From Clostridium drakei (GTDB lineage Bacteria > Bacillota > Clostridia > Clostridiales > Clostridiaceae), in assembly GCF_000633595.2 (NCBI RefSeq), contig NZ_JIBU02000004.1, positions 62,001-126,000 of the forward strand: a stretch of 64,000 bases of DNA, written 5' to 3'. Made by a program: the position numbers and the translations under genes. The notes under the pieces were generated by a model. The model did no database searches and had not been told where the DNA came from. It saw nothing but the letters and a program-made list of their open reading frames with translations. Shown here piece by piece: positions 25,885-36,424 of the stretch. Position 1 is the first letter of the stretch, and every line of letters begins with the position of its first letter.

Positions 25885-26997
25885 TTAAAAATTAATTTTT
25901 CTTCTCCTCATATAAACATTTAAAACTAATCCTAATGATATAAAATTAGTTAAAATAGAACTTCCCCCATAACTCATAAAAGGCAGTGTAATTCCAGCTA
26001 TTGGCATAATCCCTATTGTCATTCCTATATTTTGAAATATAGAAAATATAAATGATGCTGTTGTTCCTACACATATAAGTCTTCCAAAGATATCTTTAGA
26101 TTCCCTAGCTGCATTAATCATTCTATACAACAATATACCAAAAAAAATCAACAAAATAACAGCTCCAACCAATCCCCATTCTTCTCCTACTACTGCAAAT
26201 ATAAAATCAGTATGAACCTCAGGTATATAGCCTCCAGAAACTTGTACACCCTTTAAATATCCTCTACCAAACAGTCCTCCAGATCCTATACCTATAATTG
26301 ATTGCATTAATTGAAATGCTGTATCCTGCTGATATAATTCTGGATTTAAAAATGAGATTATTCTGTCCTTCTGATAACTTTTCATCAAACCACTAAACCA
26401 TATAATTAAGCTTAATGGTATCATTGATATAAATCCATATATTATAACTTTTAAATTTAAATTACTTATAAAAAATATGGCTAATGTTATAAAAAAACAT
26501 ATTAAGGTCATACCTAAATTAGGTTGTACTATAATTAAAATCATTGGTATAGCAGCATATGCACAAAGGATTAAAAAATTTTTTATATTATTAATATTGC
26601 CTTCCATATCATCTAATTTTTTAGCAAGCATTAATATTAAACCTATCTTCACAAATTCACCAGGTTCTATGGCTCTATTCCCTATTCTTATCCAAGAAGC
26701 AGCACCTTTAACAGCTCTACTTGTTACATCATTAAACAACAATAGGGCTATTCCACTCCAGTATATAATTCCGCAATATGAACCTATTGTTTTATAGTCA
26801 AAATTTAGTAGTATATATACAACTATAATTCCAAGAATTAACCACATGAATTGCAAATCAAAATAACTAAATCCATACTTATTGTGTGTTGCACTAAAAA
26901 TATTAGCTATGCCAAAGCATACAATAATTATAGCTGCAAATAACATTATATAATCCAAATCCTTAAAAAACTTCTTGCTTAATAAAATTTTTCTCAT
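25885..26997 (-). CDS. rodA: RodA/FtsW-family SEDS peptidoglycan polymerase
   Basis: 370 residues with about ten membrane helices. Family motifs include GAASWIRIGNRAIEPGEFVKIGLI (read here around residues 95-120), GSGGLFGRGYLKG, EVHTDFIFAVVGEEWG with the catalytic Asp, and the C-terminal LPFMSYGGSS. SEDS proteins polymerise glycan strands with a class B penicillin-binding protein. Size and sequence favour RodA (elongation) over FtsW or SpoVE. No cell-shape genes adjoin it; thiDME lies downstream behind its own promoter. Confidence 0.9.
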   Translation of the reverse strand: MRKILLSKKFFKDLDYIMLFAAIIIVCFGIANIFSATHNKYGFSYFDLQFMWLILGIIVVYILLNFDYKTIGSYCGIIYWSGIALLLFNDVTSRAVKGAASWIRIGNRAIEPGEFVKIGLILMLAKKLDDMEGNINNIKNFLILCAYAAIPMILIIVQPNLGMTLICFFITLAIFFISNLNLKVIIYGFISMIPLSLIIWFSGLMKSYQKDRIISFLNPELYQQDTAFQLMQSIIGIGSGGLFGRGYLKGVQVSGGYIPEVHTDFIFAVVGEEWGLVGAVILLIFFGILLYRMINAARESKDIFGRLICVGTTASFIFSIFQNIGMTIGIMPIAGITLPFMSYGGSSILTNFISLGLVLNVYMRRRKINF

Positions 26998-27192
26998 CCT
27001 TTAATTTCCTCCAATACAAATTAAAAACTAATTTCCACATTCATTCATTATTATGTAATAATTTTGATCCTATATCAATGAATAATTTTCAATAAATTAC
27101 ATATATTGTGGCAAAAAATAAAAACATATTGAAAATAAAGGATTAACTTTTTCTGAACAGTTAATTAATAAAAATCGCATACATATATAGTC

Positions 27193-28896
27193 TTATTTTT
27201 CTATAATCAAATCTGCCATAATAACACCATTAATTTTCCCTAACTTATTTTTGAATGGTACTGCTATAGCAATACAATAATTAAAAGATACATTTGATAT
27301 ATACGGTTCAGTATAATATTCATTTCCTTTCATTGCCTCTTTAAAATAAGGTCTAAATGAATAGTTATTATTTTCAGATGATATAGGCTTACTAGCAGAT
27401 TTCATAATACCTTTCTCATCCATCACACCTATATATTCAAATTCTTTATATAAATTTTCTTTTTCCTTCAATAACTGTGAACCTTTATCTATTGCCAGAG
27501 ATTTAGAATCTATTTCCTCGGTTATATTTTTCAGTTTTAAAAATCCAGATTTAATAGATTTTTTTTCATTTTCTCCTATTTCTATATTATTTATAAAATC
27601 TTTAAGTCTTAAGTCTACACTATCTGCTGAATCATTCATATTTTTTATTAATTCAGAAAGATTTTCCATCGATGCTGACTGTTCTTGCGCTGATGCAGAA
27701 ACTTCCTGTGTAAATGCCACTGATTCTTCATTAGCTGAAATAATGCCATTTATTAATTTATTTACCTCATCAGACATTAATGATGTTTTACTAGCTAACT
27801 TATGTATTTCATTAATAGCATCATAAGTTGAATTAGTTGACTCTTTGATTTTTGAAAATGAATTCTTAGATTCATCTGCAAAGCTTATATCTTTATTTGT
27901 ACTTTCTACTTGCTCATTAGCTTCTTTAGTTATTTCTGCTATTTTTAAAGTTATATTATCTATAATTTTTCTTATTTCTTCTGCAGAACTTGAAGATTGT
28001 TCCGCTAATTTTTTAACCTCATCTGCTACCACGGCAAACCCTTTTCCATGCTCACCTGCCCTTGCTGCTTCAATAGCTGCATTTAAGGCTAAAAGGTTAG
28101 TTTGTTCACTTATCTCTGTTACTACTGTAGCAATATTTTTTATTTCATCAGCCTCATTTTGAAGTCTTTCAACATTATTAGCAAGCTTCACACTCACATC
28201 TCCAGTGTTTCTAATTTTCACAATTATTTCATCAAAAACTTTAACACTTTCCTTAATTACACTCATCATTTCCCTTGCAATATTTTCAGTATTTTCAGCA
28301 TGTTCAGCTATAAGTTCAGCATTACTTACCATTTGCTTTGCACTTTCTCCTGTGCTTTCTGCATTTCCTGATTGTAATGAAGCTGATTCACTAATAGCAA
28401 TTATGGATTTAGTTATTTCATTTGATGATGATACAGTTTGTTTGGTATTCTTATTTAAATTGCTAGACAAATCTCTAGTTTTTTGAGACATTTCCGCTAT
28501 CTCACATAAAATTTTTCTAGTATTTCCTACCATAATATTCATACTATCTGCTAGAGTAGACATATATCCCTTTGACTTTAATTTTATGGCTAAGTCTCCT
28601 TGTGATATCTTGTTTAAATCATATTTTAATTTGTCAATCTTTATAAACATACTATTTAAAAACATTACAATTATAAATGACAATATCAATGTACATATTA
28701 ACATAGAAACAAAAACCATAAATGTACCTTTAGAACTAAATTGAGATATTATAGAACTTACTTCTTCACTATTACTTAATTTAGATAAAAGTATATTTCT
28801 AAGCATATTTTGTGAAACATAAGATATTATAAAACCAGTTATTAATAATATAGCTAGGAATAACGTTATAGACAATGATATTATTCTATTTTTCAT
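27193..28896 (-). CDS. Methyl-accepting chemotaxis protein with a C-terminal sensor domain
   Basis: 567 residues. Two helices (about 8-28 and 55-80) frame a very short external loop. A HAMP-like segment follows, then the signalling domain (about 130-440) with the hairpin tip [19 protein letters not shown]. After the signalling domain, residues about 450-567 form a cache/PDC-like module ([39 protein letters not shown]). Such a module is normally outside the cell at the N-terminus; here it should be cytoplasmic. Downstream of addA with its own GGAGGG site. The ligand is unknown. Confidence 0.88.
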   Translation of the reverse strand: MKNRIISLSITLFLAILLITGFIISYVSQNMLRNILLSKLSNSEEVSSIISQFSSKGTFMVFVSMLICTLILSFIIVMFLNSMFIKIDKLKYDLNKISQGDLAIKLKSKGYMSTLADSMNIMVGNTRKILCEIAEMSQKTRDLSSNLNKNTKQTVSSSNEITKSIIAISESASLQSGNAESTGESAKQMVSNAELIAEHAENTENIAREMMSVIKESVKVFDEIIVKIRNTGDVSVKLANNVERLQNEADEIKNIATVVTEISEQTNLLALNAAIEAARAGEHGKGFAVVADEVKKLAEQSSSSAEEIRKIIDNITLKIAEITKEANEQVESTNKDISFADESKNSFSKIKESTNSTYDAINEIHKLASKTSLMSDEVNKLINGIISANEESVAFTQEVSASAQEQSASMENLSELIKNMNDSADSVDLRLKDFINNIEIGENEKKSIKSGFLKLKNITEEIDSKSLAIDKGSQLLKEKENLYKEFEYIGVMDEKGIMKSASKPISSENNNYSFRPYFKEAMKGNEYYTEPYISNVSFNYCIAIAVPFKNKLGKINGVIMADLIIEK

Positions 28897-28935
28897 TACT
28901 ATTTTCCCTCCTAATTTTATTAACTTAAATTTAAA

Positions 28936-31900
28936 TTAAAGTTCCAATATCTTATCATTAAAAAATAAATATAAATATTTATTTTTTATACTTTTTCCTG
29001 TCAATCTTTCAAGCGCATTTTTATAGCACTCAATTTGAATCAAATATCTTTCTTTGATTTTATCCAAATCATCTACATAATCTGTTTTATAATCTAAAAG
29101 TACTAATTCATCATCTTCTTCAAAATAGCAATCTATTATTCCCTGCAAAAGTACTTTTTCCTCTTCATATACATCCTTCGGCAAATCTTTGTAAATCTCA
29201 GTGCTATCCAAACTTACAATAAAAGGAACTTCTCTTGAAACTTTTTTTGCTTTTATCATTCTTTTTCCTAAATTAGAACTAAAAAAACTTAATATTTTAT
29301 TTATGTCAATTGAATTGGATTCTTCTCTAGTTATAAATTCCTTATTTACTAAGTCATTCACCTGTTCACATATCTTTTCATAGTTAGAAACTCTTTTCAA
29401 ATCTATATGTTGCATAACAGTATGCAACAGTGTTCCCTTCTCTGCTGCTGATAACTTTGTTGTTTTTTGAAGAAATACAGGTTTATTTAAATTACTAGAA
29501 TCAACTAAAAATGAACTTCCTTCATCTGCTGATAGAAAATCAAATCTTCTCTTTATCTCTGATACAGAAAATTTTGATGGTATATTGCATGACTCTTTAT
29601 ATTTATACTGCCAATTTAGCCTTCTATTAACTTCATCATAATATACACTATTTTTATCATTCAAAGCTTCATTTTTCACTATTTTAATTATATCTTCTTT
29701 CTCGTCTTCATTACGTAAGTCATTTTTTAAATCTTGCTTTTTCCAAAATTTAATATGCCATTTATGCTTATCATCTAATGAAGTTTTGAAATCATGTACA
29801 CCTCCTATATCTCTTATAACCTTTCCAGATGAATGTTTAGCTACAGCTGGTACTATCCAATCCAAATAGTTTTTAGCATTTATCACCACATATTCAGGTA
29901 TTTTTCCTTCTTCATATTTTATAGCTTCACACCATTTTTCTGAAGTTTTTTCTAAATTCTTAGCAGTACCTGTTATTATAAGTTTTTCTTTTGCTCTTGT
30001 AAGTGCTACATATAATATTCTCATCTCTTCAGATAAGGTTTCAACTTTTATTTTCTTTTTAAGGACCTGCTTAGCGATAGTTGGATAACTAATCCTTCTA
30101 TCTATATTTACATATTCTGGTCCTAACCCTAATTCACTATGAAAGAGTACACTTCTGTTCATATCCATAAAATTAAAATTTTTACCTGTTCCCGAAAGTA
30201 TAACTACAGGAAATTCTAACCCCTTACTTTTATGCACACTCATAATCCTTACAACATCTTCATTTTCTCCAATAATTTTAGCGCTTCCCATATCTCCACT
30301 GCTATTTCTTAGCTTATTTATGAAATTTATAAAGTTAAATAATCCTTTATAACTTGTGCTTTCATATTGTTTAGCTCTTTGGAATAAAATCCTTAAGTTA
30401 GCCTGCCTTTGTTTTCCTCCAGACATAGCCCCAACAAAACCATAGTATCCTGTATCAGTGTAAATATACCATATAAATTCATCAATAGGCATATATAAAG
30501 ATTTTTTTCTCCATTTTCTAAGCTTGTTGAGAAAATTGCTTACCTTATCCTTAAGTTCCTCACTTATATGTTTAATCCTTTCATCTGTATCATCATTTTC
30601 TACTATTATTTTTAATATACTAAAGAAGCCTATGTTTCTGTCTACCATTCTTATATCTATAATTTCTTCTGATGAAAATCCCTCTATTGGTGACCTAAGT
30701 ATGGATAGTAATGGTATATCTTGAATAGGATTATCAATTATCTGAAAGAGAGAAATCATAGTTCTTATTTCTATATTATCAAAATATCCAGTATTGGTAT
30801 CCGCAAATACTGGTATAGCAAAATTCTTAAGTTCTTCTACAAAAGTAGGTGCCCAATTTGATGTAGTCCTCAATAAAATTACTATATCTTTATAAGTAAC
30901 ATTTCTATACTTTTTCTCGTCCTTATCATACACCTTAAATTTCTCATTATTTATTAAATCTATTATTCTTTTTCCTACTAATCTTGCTTCTATCTGTATA
31001 TTATCTGGAGTTTCCTCATTAATATTTTCAACTGCAGTACCTTCTGGATCTTGGCTATTTTCTTCATATACATTATTATCTTTTTTATCTAATAAATGAA
31101 GTTCTATTTTACTTTCAGCATCCACTATATTTCCTTCTAATTCTGGGAAATCAGCTCCACTTTTTAGCATTTCTCCTTCATCATATTCAAGTTCACCTAT
31201 ATTCACTGACATTATCTGATTAAATACATAATTAACTGCAAAAATTATTTCAGGTCTGCTCCTAAAATTTTTAAAAAGCTTTATTTTTCTCTCATTTCCC
31301 TCTCTATTATCTGAATATCTATTATATTTATCTAAAAACAATTCTGGCTTAGCTTGCCTAAACCTGTATATGCTTTGTTTTACATCTCCAACCATAAATA
31401 TGTTTGGTACTTCATTTTTTTTAGAAATAGCATTCATAATTACTTCTTGTACTTCATTACTATCTTGATACTCATCTATAAGTATTTCATCAAATTTTTG
31501 TTTATACTCCAATGCTATTTTTGAAGGTGTCGTATCTCCATTCTCCTTCGTATCTATAAGTATATTAAGACAAAAATGTTCAATGTCATTAAAATCAACT
31601 AATCCTCTTTCTCTTTTTTTGGCTCCATAACTTTCATTAAACTCCATTACTATTTTTCCTAAAGACTTCATTTTAGGATACATTTCTTTTAAGTCCTTAC
31701 TCATACTACCCATTTTCAAAAAAATATCTTCTGATATTTCAGTAATTTTTTTCTTTACTTCATCCCTTATTTTCTTTGACTTTTCTTTTGCTTCTTTATC
31801 AGCATCCTTATTTCTTTTCACAGGGAGTTTTTCAAACTGTAAATTATCAAATTGACATTTTAACTCTTCTAAATTCCTACATTGCATTATATTATTTATA

Positions 31901-32667
31901 TTCTCTAGATCCTTTTTCATAGGCTCTAAATAATAATCTATACCTTGAGCATTTTCTACTATTTCTATTGCTTTTTCTATTTTACTTTTGCATCCTTGTA
32001 GTTCGACTATCATATAGTCTAAAATTACAGGAAACCAAGGAGATTTTTCAAAATTAAAACTCTCTCCAACATTAAATTGTTCTACCATTGTTGAAATCCA
32101 TTTTTCAGGCCATGGATTGCTTTTAGCAAATTCATATAAATCCAATATCATATTTTCAACTTTAAAGTCATTTTTTCCTCCATAGCATTTTACAAGCTGT
32201 ATAAACCCTTCATCACTTTGCTCATATTTATCATCAAAAATTTCATCAATAGTTTCCTGTTTCAAAAGTATGGATTCAGTTTCATCACAAACTCTAAAAT
32301 TAGGATCTAAATCTATGACATGAAAATTATTTTTAATGACTTGAAGACAAAAAGAATGTATGGTCATTATATTTGCTTTATTCAACAACATCAGCTGCTT
32401 TTGAAGATTTTTTGACTCAGGTGCAACCTCTAATTTTTTTGAGATGGCATCTCCAATTCTTTCCCTCATTTCAGAAGCAGCTGCATTAGTAAAAGTAACA
32501 ACTAAAAGTTTATCTATATCAATATCATCTTCATCATCCGTTATTTTTTGTATTATTCTTTCTACAAGTACTGCTGTTTTTCCTGCTCCAGCTCCTGCAG
32601 CTACTAGAAGATTACAATTTTTTGTAAAAATTGCTTCTCTTTGTTCTTGTGTCCACTTTGTGTCCAT
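28936..32667 (-). CDS. addA: AddA, ATP-dependent helicase-nuclease subunit
   Basis: 1243 residues from ATG at 32667, with GGGTGA upstream. The UvrD/PcrA-type helicase has Walker A AAGAGAGKTAVL near residue 30, Walker B LIDEYQDSNEVQ near 400, and later motifs including MSVHKSKGLEFPVV and YVALTRAKEKL. The C-terminal RecB-like nuclease has GIIDCYFEEDDELVLLDYKTD with the Asp and the DYK triad. AddAB resects double-strand breaks for RecA loading. AddB is usually encoded just upstream, but here the upstream gene is a diguanylate cyclase and no addB occurs in the window. Confidence 0.95.
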   Translation of the reverse strand: MDTKWTQEQREAIFTKNCNLLVAAGAGAGKTAVLVERIIQKITDDEDDIDIDKLLVVTFTNAAASEMRERIGDAISKKLEVAPESKNLQKQLMLLNKANIMTIHSFCLQVIKNNFHVIDLDPNFRVCDETESILLKQETIDEIFDDKYEQSDEGFIQLVKCYGGKNDFKVENMILDLYEFAKSNPWPEKWISTMVEQFNVGESFNFEKSPWFPVILDYMIVELQGCKSKIEKAIEIVENAQGIDYYLEPMKKDLENINNIMQCRNLEELKCQFDNLQFEKLPVKRNKDADKEAKEKSKKIRDEVKKKITEISEDIFLKMGSMSKDLKEMYPKMKSLGKIVMEFNESYGAKKRERGLVDFNDIEHFCLNILIDTKENGDTTPSKIALEYKQKFDEILIDEYQDSNEVQEVIMNAISKKNEVPNIFMVGDVKQSIYRFRQAKPELFLDKYNRYSDNREGNERKIKLFKNFRSRPEIIFAVNYVFNQIMSVNIGELEYDEGEMLKSGADFPELEGNIVDAESKIELHLLDKKDNNVYEENSQDPEGTAVENINEETPDNIQIEARLVGKRIIDLINNEKFKVYDKDEKKYRNVTYKDIVILLRTTSNWAPTFVEELKNFAIPVFADTNTGYFDNIEIRTMISLFQIIDNPIQDIPLLSILRSPIEGFSSEEIIDIRMVDRNIGFFSILKIIVENDDTDERIKHISEELKDKVSNFLNKLRKWRKKSLYMPIDEFIWYIYTDTGYYGFVGAMSGGKQRQANLRILFQRAKQYESTSYKGLFNFINFINKLRNSSGDMGSAKIIGENEDVVRIMSVHKSKGLEFPVVILSGTGKNFNFMDMNRSVLFHSELGLGPEYVNIDRRISYPTIAKQVLKKKIKVETLSEEMRILYVALTRAKEKLIITGTAKNLEKTSEKWCEAIKYEEGKIPEYVVINAKNYLDWIVPAVAKHSSGKVIRDIGGVHDFKTSLDDKHKWHIKFWKKQDLKNDLRNEDEKEDIIKIVKNEALNDKNSVYYDEVNRRLNWQYKYKESCNIPSKFSVSEIKRRFDFLSADEGSSFLVDSSNLNKPVFLQKTTKLSAAEKGTLLHTVMQHIDLKRVSNYEKICEQVNDLVNKEFITREESNSIDINKILSFFSSNLGKRMIKAKKVSREVPFIVSLDSTEIYKDLPKDVYEEEKVLLQGIIDCYFEEDDELVLLDYKTDYVDDLDKIKERYLIQIECYKNALERLTGKSIKNKYLYLFFNDKILEL

Positions 32668-32811
32668 ACTTATCACCCAATCTTGATTTATTATGTAAGT
32701 AAAAACTTATTTTCTTATATTAACTATTCAATATAAAAAGTTATTCTCCTCTATTATTTCCTATAAAGATTACTTTAACCTTATTTATAATTAAATAGTA
32801 TTTTACCAATA

Positions 32812-32847
32812 AAAAAATACTGTTTACAAAATTGAAACAGTATTTTT
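32812..32847 (-). terminator. Terminator of the diguanylate cyclase gene
   Basis: On the minus strand, AAAAATACTGTTT pairs with AAACAGTATTTTT, followed by TT. It begins two bases after the stop codon. Confidence 0.8.
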
Positions 32848-32849
32848 CA

Positions 32850-33908
32850 TTAAAAAACCACTCTATTTTTCCCTAGCTCTTTAGCCTTATATAAATTTTG
32901 ATCTGCTTTCTCTATAATTTTCTCTAAAGATGTATCTGTTTTGCTACTTATACCTATTCCCATAGAAACAGTAACATTAGACTGTATATTTTTATAACTT
33001 ATTACAGTTTCCTCTATGACACTTCTTATATAATTCATTCTACGGTATATATCATTTACATTCTTCATGTCAAACATATACACTATTATTTCTTCTCCTC
33101 CATATCTAGCTATGATATCATCTTTTCTGAGGTTTTCTTTTATAATCTTAGAAATTTCTTTTAAAACATAATCTCCATATTGATGTCCAAATGTATCATT
33201 ACATTTTTTAAAATCATCTATATCTATCATAATTACTGTAATTTTTTCTTTATAATCTCTTAGTTTATTTTCCACAATGGAAAAAAAGTAACTTCTATTA
33301 TATAATCCAGTTAATCCATCTATTTGTGAATTTTGTTTTATTTTATTATAAAGACTATTATTTTCTAAACATATAGCTAAATGATTACTCAATGCAGTTA
33401 GAAGTTTTATATGCTCTTGTGTCAAATAATTATACCTATTGTGTTCTACTACAATAGCACCTAAAATATTGTTTTTCAAATAAATTGGCATAAATATAGA
33501 AGAATGTATTTCAACGCTTTTATCTTCAGATATATTTTCAATATCATTAAAAATGCTAATTTCTAATTTTAAAATTTTTTCATTAAATTCTTTAACTGGA
33601 TAGTGATGATTAGTATCTTTTAAATTAGAAACTTTTAATCTTAATTTTCTATTTTGTACTAAATAAACACTAGAATATGTAACTCCTAAAATACCTATCA
33701 TTATGTCATTTATCATAGAAACAATCTCACTGCTGCCTAATCCCTTATTTATATACTCACTGATTTCTACTATAAGAGACATCATATCTAATTTTTTATC
33801 TAGCTCCATTATTTTAGCATTTTGTTTTTGAATTATACCTTCCGCCATCTTTTGATAGCTTTCATAATCATTCTTTAATTGATTATAATTATCTTGTAAT
33901 GATAACAT
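32850..33908 (-). CDS. GAF-GGDEF diguanylate cyclase
   Basis: 352 residues, no membrane segment. An N-terminal coiled coil (1-35) leads to a GAF domain (about 45-185), a linker, and a GGDEF domain (about 190-352) with DGLTGLYNRSYF, MIDIDDFKKCND and the active site GGEEI. It should make cyclic di-GMP from two GTP, controlled by the GAF ligand. An RxxD inhibitory site is not obvious before GGEEI. AAGGAG precedes the ATG. It lies between addA and the germination receptor operon, with its own terminator. Confidence 0.92.
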   Translation of the reverse strand: MLSLQDNYNQLKNDYESYQKMAEGIIQKQNAKIMELDKKLDMMSLIVEISEYINKGLGSSEIVSMINDIMIGILGVTYSSVYLVQNRKLRLKVSNLKDTNHHYPVKEFNEKILKLEISIFNDIENISEDKSVEIHSSIFMPIYLKNNILGAIVVEHNRYNYLTQEHIKLLTALSNHLAICLENNSLYNKIKQNSQIDGLTGLYNRSYFFSIVENKLRDYKEKITVIMIDIDDFKKCNDTFGHQYGDYVLKEISKIIKENLRKDDIIARYGGEEIIVYMFDMKNVNDIYRRMNYIRSVIEETVISYKNIQSNVTVSMGIGISSKTDTSLEKIIEKADQNLYKAKELGKNRVVF

Positions 33909-33940
33909 ATAAATCTCCTTTATTTAATTTATAGTATACT

Positions 33941-34036
33941 CTAATAAACAAGAGATTCTATAATTGTATTATATGTTTCTAATAGATCAATTTCATAGTT
34001 ATCTATTTTTTCTTTTGTAATATCCACATTCTTCAA
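33941..34036 (-). CDS. Possible 31-residue peptide or gene remnant
   Basis: A short frame from TTG reads LKNVDITKEKIDNYEIDLLE and continues TYNTIIESLVY to a TAG. The composition is protein-like and helical, unlike the surrounding AT-rich spacer. No Shine-Dalgarno site precedes it and an in-frame stop lies four codons upstream, so it may be the tail of a decayed gene. Family unknown. Confidence 0.25.
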   Translation of the reverse strand: MKNVDITKEKIDNYEIDLLETYNTIIESLVY

Positions 34037-34106
34037 ATAGAATAAAAATTAAAACTATATTAACATTTTAATTCATAAATAGTAAATATTCAACTTGATG
34101 AATAAA

Positions 34107-35198
34107 TTATTTTTCAATTAAAATTTTTCTATTATTTACACTTATTAAAAATGCTATTAAAGAAACATATGATAAATTAAATAACACATATATAGGTATA
34201 ATCTTACTAGCAAACGCACCTCTTATTATAGTGTTTTCATATTTATAAGATATATAAAAAATTATAGGGTAAACAATAATAATAAAATCTTTTCTTTGTA
34301 TCTTTTTAATTATTTGATTTAATCCAAATGTAAAGGAATAATAGTAATTTGCTATTATCTTAATCATTATTAAAGTCCACATTACTATAAATATATATCT
34401 AAAACTATTTATAATTGGTAGTGTTAAGGCTTCTGTCGTAGTAACTACAGGCCATATAAACTTAGGTACAACATCAATACCCAAATAATATATAGCAATA
34501 AAAGTAAACCAAGTATATACTGTTCCAGTAATCAATAAGCTCTTTAAACCACACTTCTTTATACTTTTATTTTCTTCTAAAAACGGATAAATCAAAAATA
34601 AAATTTCCATGCCAGAATAAGCAAGAGCAGTTTCTTTTGTAGACTTTATCATATTAACTGGACCAGAACCAAATACAGGCATTATATTTATTATCATCCC
34701 ATCCTTTAAGGCAACTATAGGAATAAAAAATGAGACAAGAGTCAAATAAAAAATAGTTTCATTAGCCTTTCCAAGAGGCTTAATTCCTTTATATGCAAGA
34801 AAACCTGCTGGCAAAAATATTGTCATTAAAATTTTATATTTATCTAAAAAAAATATCATATATATTTTAAGTATATTTGCTATTCCTGAAGCCGCTTCTG
34901 TTAATATTAATAAAAAAAATAATACAAATATAAAATTTAATATGGTTCCTATAATTTTACCAAAACACTTTTTACTTAAAACTAATATATTTTCTTTAGG
35001 AGCCTTTTTATGCAAATAGTTTGCAATAAAGAGCATATATATAGGATATATTAAACCAAATATACAAGATATCCATCCATCCTGCTGAGCATCTTTTACA
35101 ACATCGACAGGTAATGTTAATACTGAACTTCCAATCATGCTTCCAACTAATATATAAGTCAATTGATTTTCAGTTAAAAAAATACCTTTATTATTCAT
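34107..35198 (-). CDS. GerAB-type germinant receptor permease (second copy in the operon)
   Basis: 363 residues with about ten membrane helices, in the APC-superfamily spore germination family. It opens with LTENQLTYILVGSMIGSSVL, then VDVVKDAQQDGWIS and AYSGMEILFLIYPF, which are GerAB motifs. GerAB subunits bind the germinant within the membrane. It is the last gene of the five-gene operon, about 70 bases after the second gerAC gene, and is homologous to the other GerAB encoded at 37524. Confidence 0.92.
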   Translation of the reverse strand: MNNKGIFLTENQLTYILVGSMIGSSVLTLPVDVVKDAQQDGWISCIFGLIYPIYMLFIANYLHKKAPKENILVLSKKCFGKIIGTILNFIFVLFFLLILTEAASGIANILKIYMIFFLDKYKILMTIFLPAGFLAYKGIKPLGKANETIFYLTLVSFFIPIVALKDGMIINIMPVFGSGPVNMIKSTKETALAYSGMEILFLIYPFLEENKSIKKCGLKSLLITGTVYTWFTFIAIYYLGIDVVPKFIWPVVTTTEALTLPIINSFRYIFIVMWTLIMIKIIANYYYSFTFGLNQIIKKIQRKDFIIIVYPIIFYISYKYENTIIRGAFASKIIPIYVLFNLSYVSLIAFLISVNNRKILIEK

Positions 35199-35267
35199 TC
35201 ACTTCTCTCCTAAACTTATACCCAAAATTTGCTTTTGTTTTATACAACGGAAAGTAATAATAGTTTT

Positions 35268-36395
35268 TTAATATTCTCCTCTACCTTCAGCATTTACTTT
35301 AACTTTTACATTTACGAATATGTCAGATTCGCTTACTACCTTATTCCAATCCACACCAGTATGCCTACCATACTTAGCAGCTGCATATTTACCTAAACTT
35401 AAAAAATCCACTTTATATTGAGATTTATAAGTATTTATAAAATCCTGACATGTTTTTTCAATTGAATTTTCCATATCTTTAATAAATTCTTTCTGAACCT
35501 TTGGGTCTTTATTAAAATTTGAATATGATTCATTTGATGCTATAATACCATCCATCTTCAAATCAATTATAAATTTATATTTTTCACCCTGCTTATAACA
35601 TTTCACTTTTCGTTTAACTTTTGTTTCATAATCTATATATCTTTTAGATCCTTTTTTCATAGTGAAAATTCCACCTCCACTATCTTTTCTTAGCAAATTT
35701 AAAATTTTAGCTTGCTGCAGATCTATTTTGCCTACCATTATATCCCCTTTAAATATAGCAACACCTGTAATTTGAGGTAAATCTTCTTTTAATTCTATAT
35801 AAGGAAGTACTAAATTTCTTCCTTCCGAACTAACTCTTGTTACTGAATTTATAAAATCATATTCACCAGTGAAAAAATTATAGTATTTAGAATTTACAAT
35901 TAGTGATTCCATATATTCTGCAGCATTTGAATACCCTTCAATTTTATGCTTTAAAATATCTTCAGCTTTTCCTTTGCATACTACCATAATCGCATTATCA
36001 TTTACTTGAGGACTATTTAACAATATATCTATAATATTATTAATACCATATTGAGCATAACTTTCACTTATTATAAGCATTTTTTCTAAGCCTAATAAAA
36101 ATTTCTTTTCAGACTTTAATTGTCTCTTCTCCCTAGTATCACCTATATTTCTAGCCTTTCCAGTAATAACCTCACTTTTTATCTGTCCTGAAGTATCATT
36201 TATGTATGTTGCAATAGGAATGCTATAATATACTTCTCCTTTATTTCTTTTTTCCAAGTCATATCCTATACCTATAGGAATAGCTAAATCCTCTATTGCC
36301 TGACCTTCAGTACCTATAAAACTCCATAAAAAAATCAGTACAATAGATATTTTAATCATTATATTCTTAACACCTTTTTTCACATGTTTAACCAT
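35268..36395 (-). CDS. GerAC-type germinant receptor subunit without a lipobox (copy 2)
   Basis: 375 residues from ATG at 36395, preceded by AGGTG; the longer TTG reading at 36413 includes that site. An N-terminal hydrophobic segment (about 13-30) is followed by FLWSFIGTEGQ. Typical GerAC proteins have a Cys lipobox (LTGCW) here; this one has no Cys in the first 65 residues. The GerAC core follows, with EGYSNAAEYMESLI-type and LGKYAAAKYGRHTGVDWNKV segments. GerAC is normally a lipoprotein on the outer face of the inner spore membrane. Close paralogue of the preceding gene. Confidence 0.9.
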   Translation of the reverse strand: MVKHVKKGVKNIMIKISIVLIFLWSFIGTEGQAIEDLAIPIGIGYDLEKRNKGEVYYSIPIATYINDTSGQIKSEVITGKARNIGDTREKRQLKSEKKFLLGLEKMLIISESYAQYGINNIIDILLNSPQVNDNAIMVVCKGKAEDILKHKIEGYSNAAEYMESLIVNSKYYNFFTGEYDFINSVTRVSSEGRNLVLPYIELKEDLPQITGVAIFKGDIMVGKIDLQQAKILNLLRKDSGGGIFTMKKGSKRYIDYETKVKRKVKCYKQGEKYKFIIDLKMDGIIASNESYSNFNKDPKVQKEFIKDMENSIEKTCQDFINTYKSQYKVDFLSLGKYAAAKYGRHTGVDWNKVVSESDIFVNVKVKVNAEGRGEY

Positions 36396-36424
36396 TTTTT
36401 CACCTTTTAACAATCATTAAAAAT

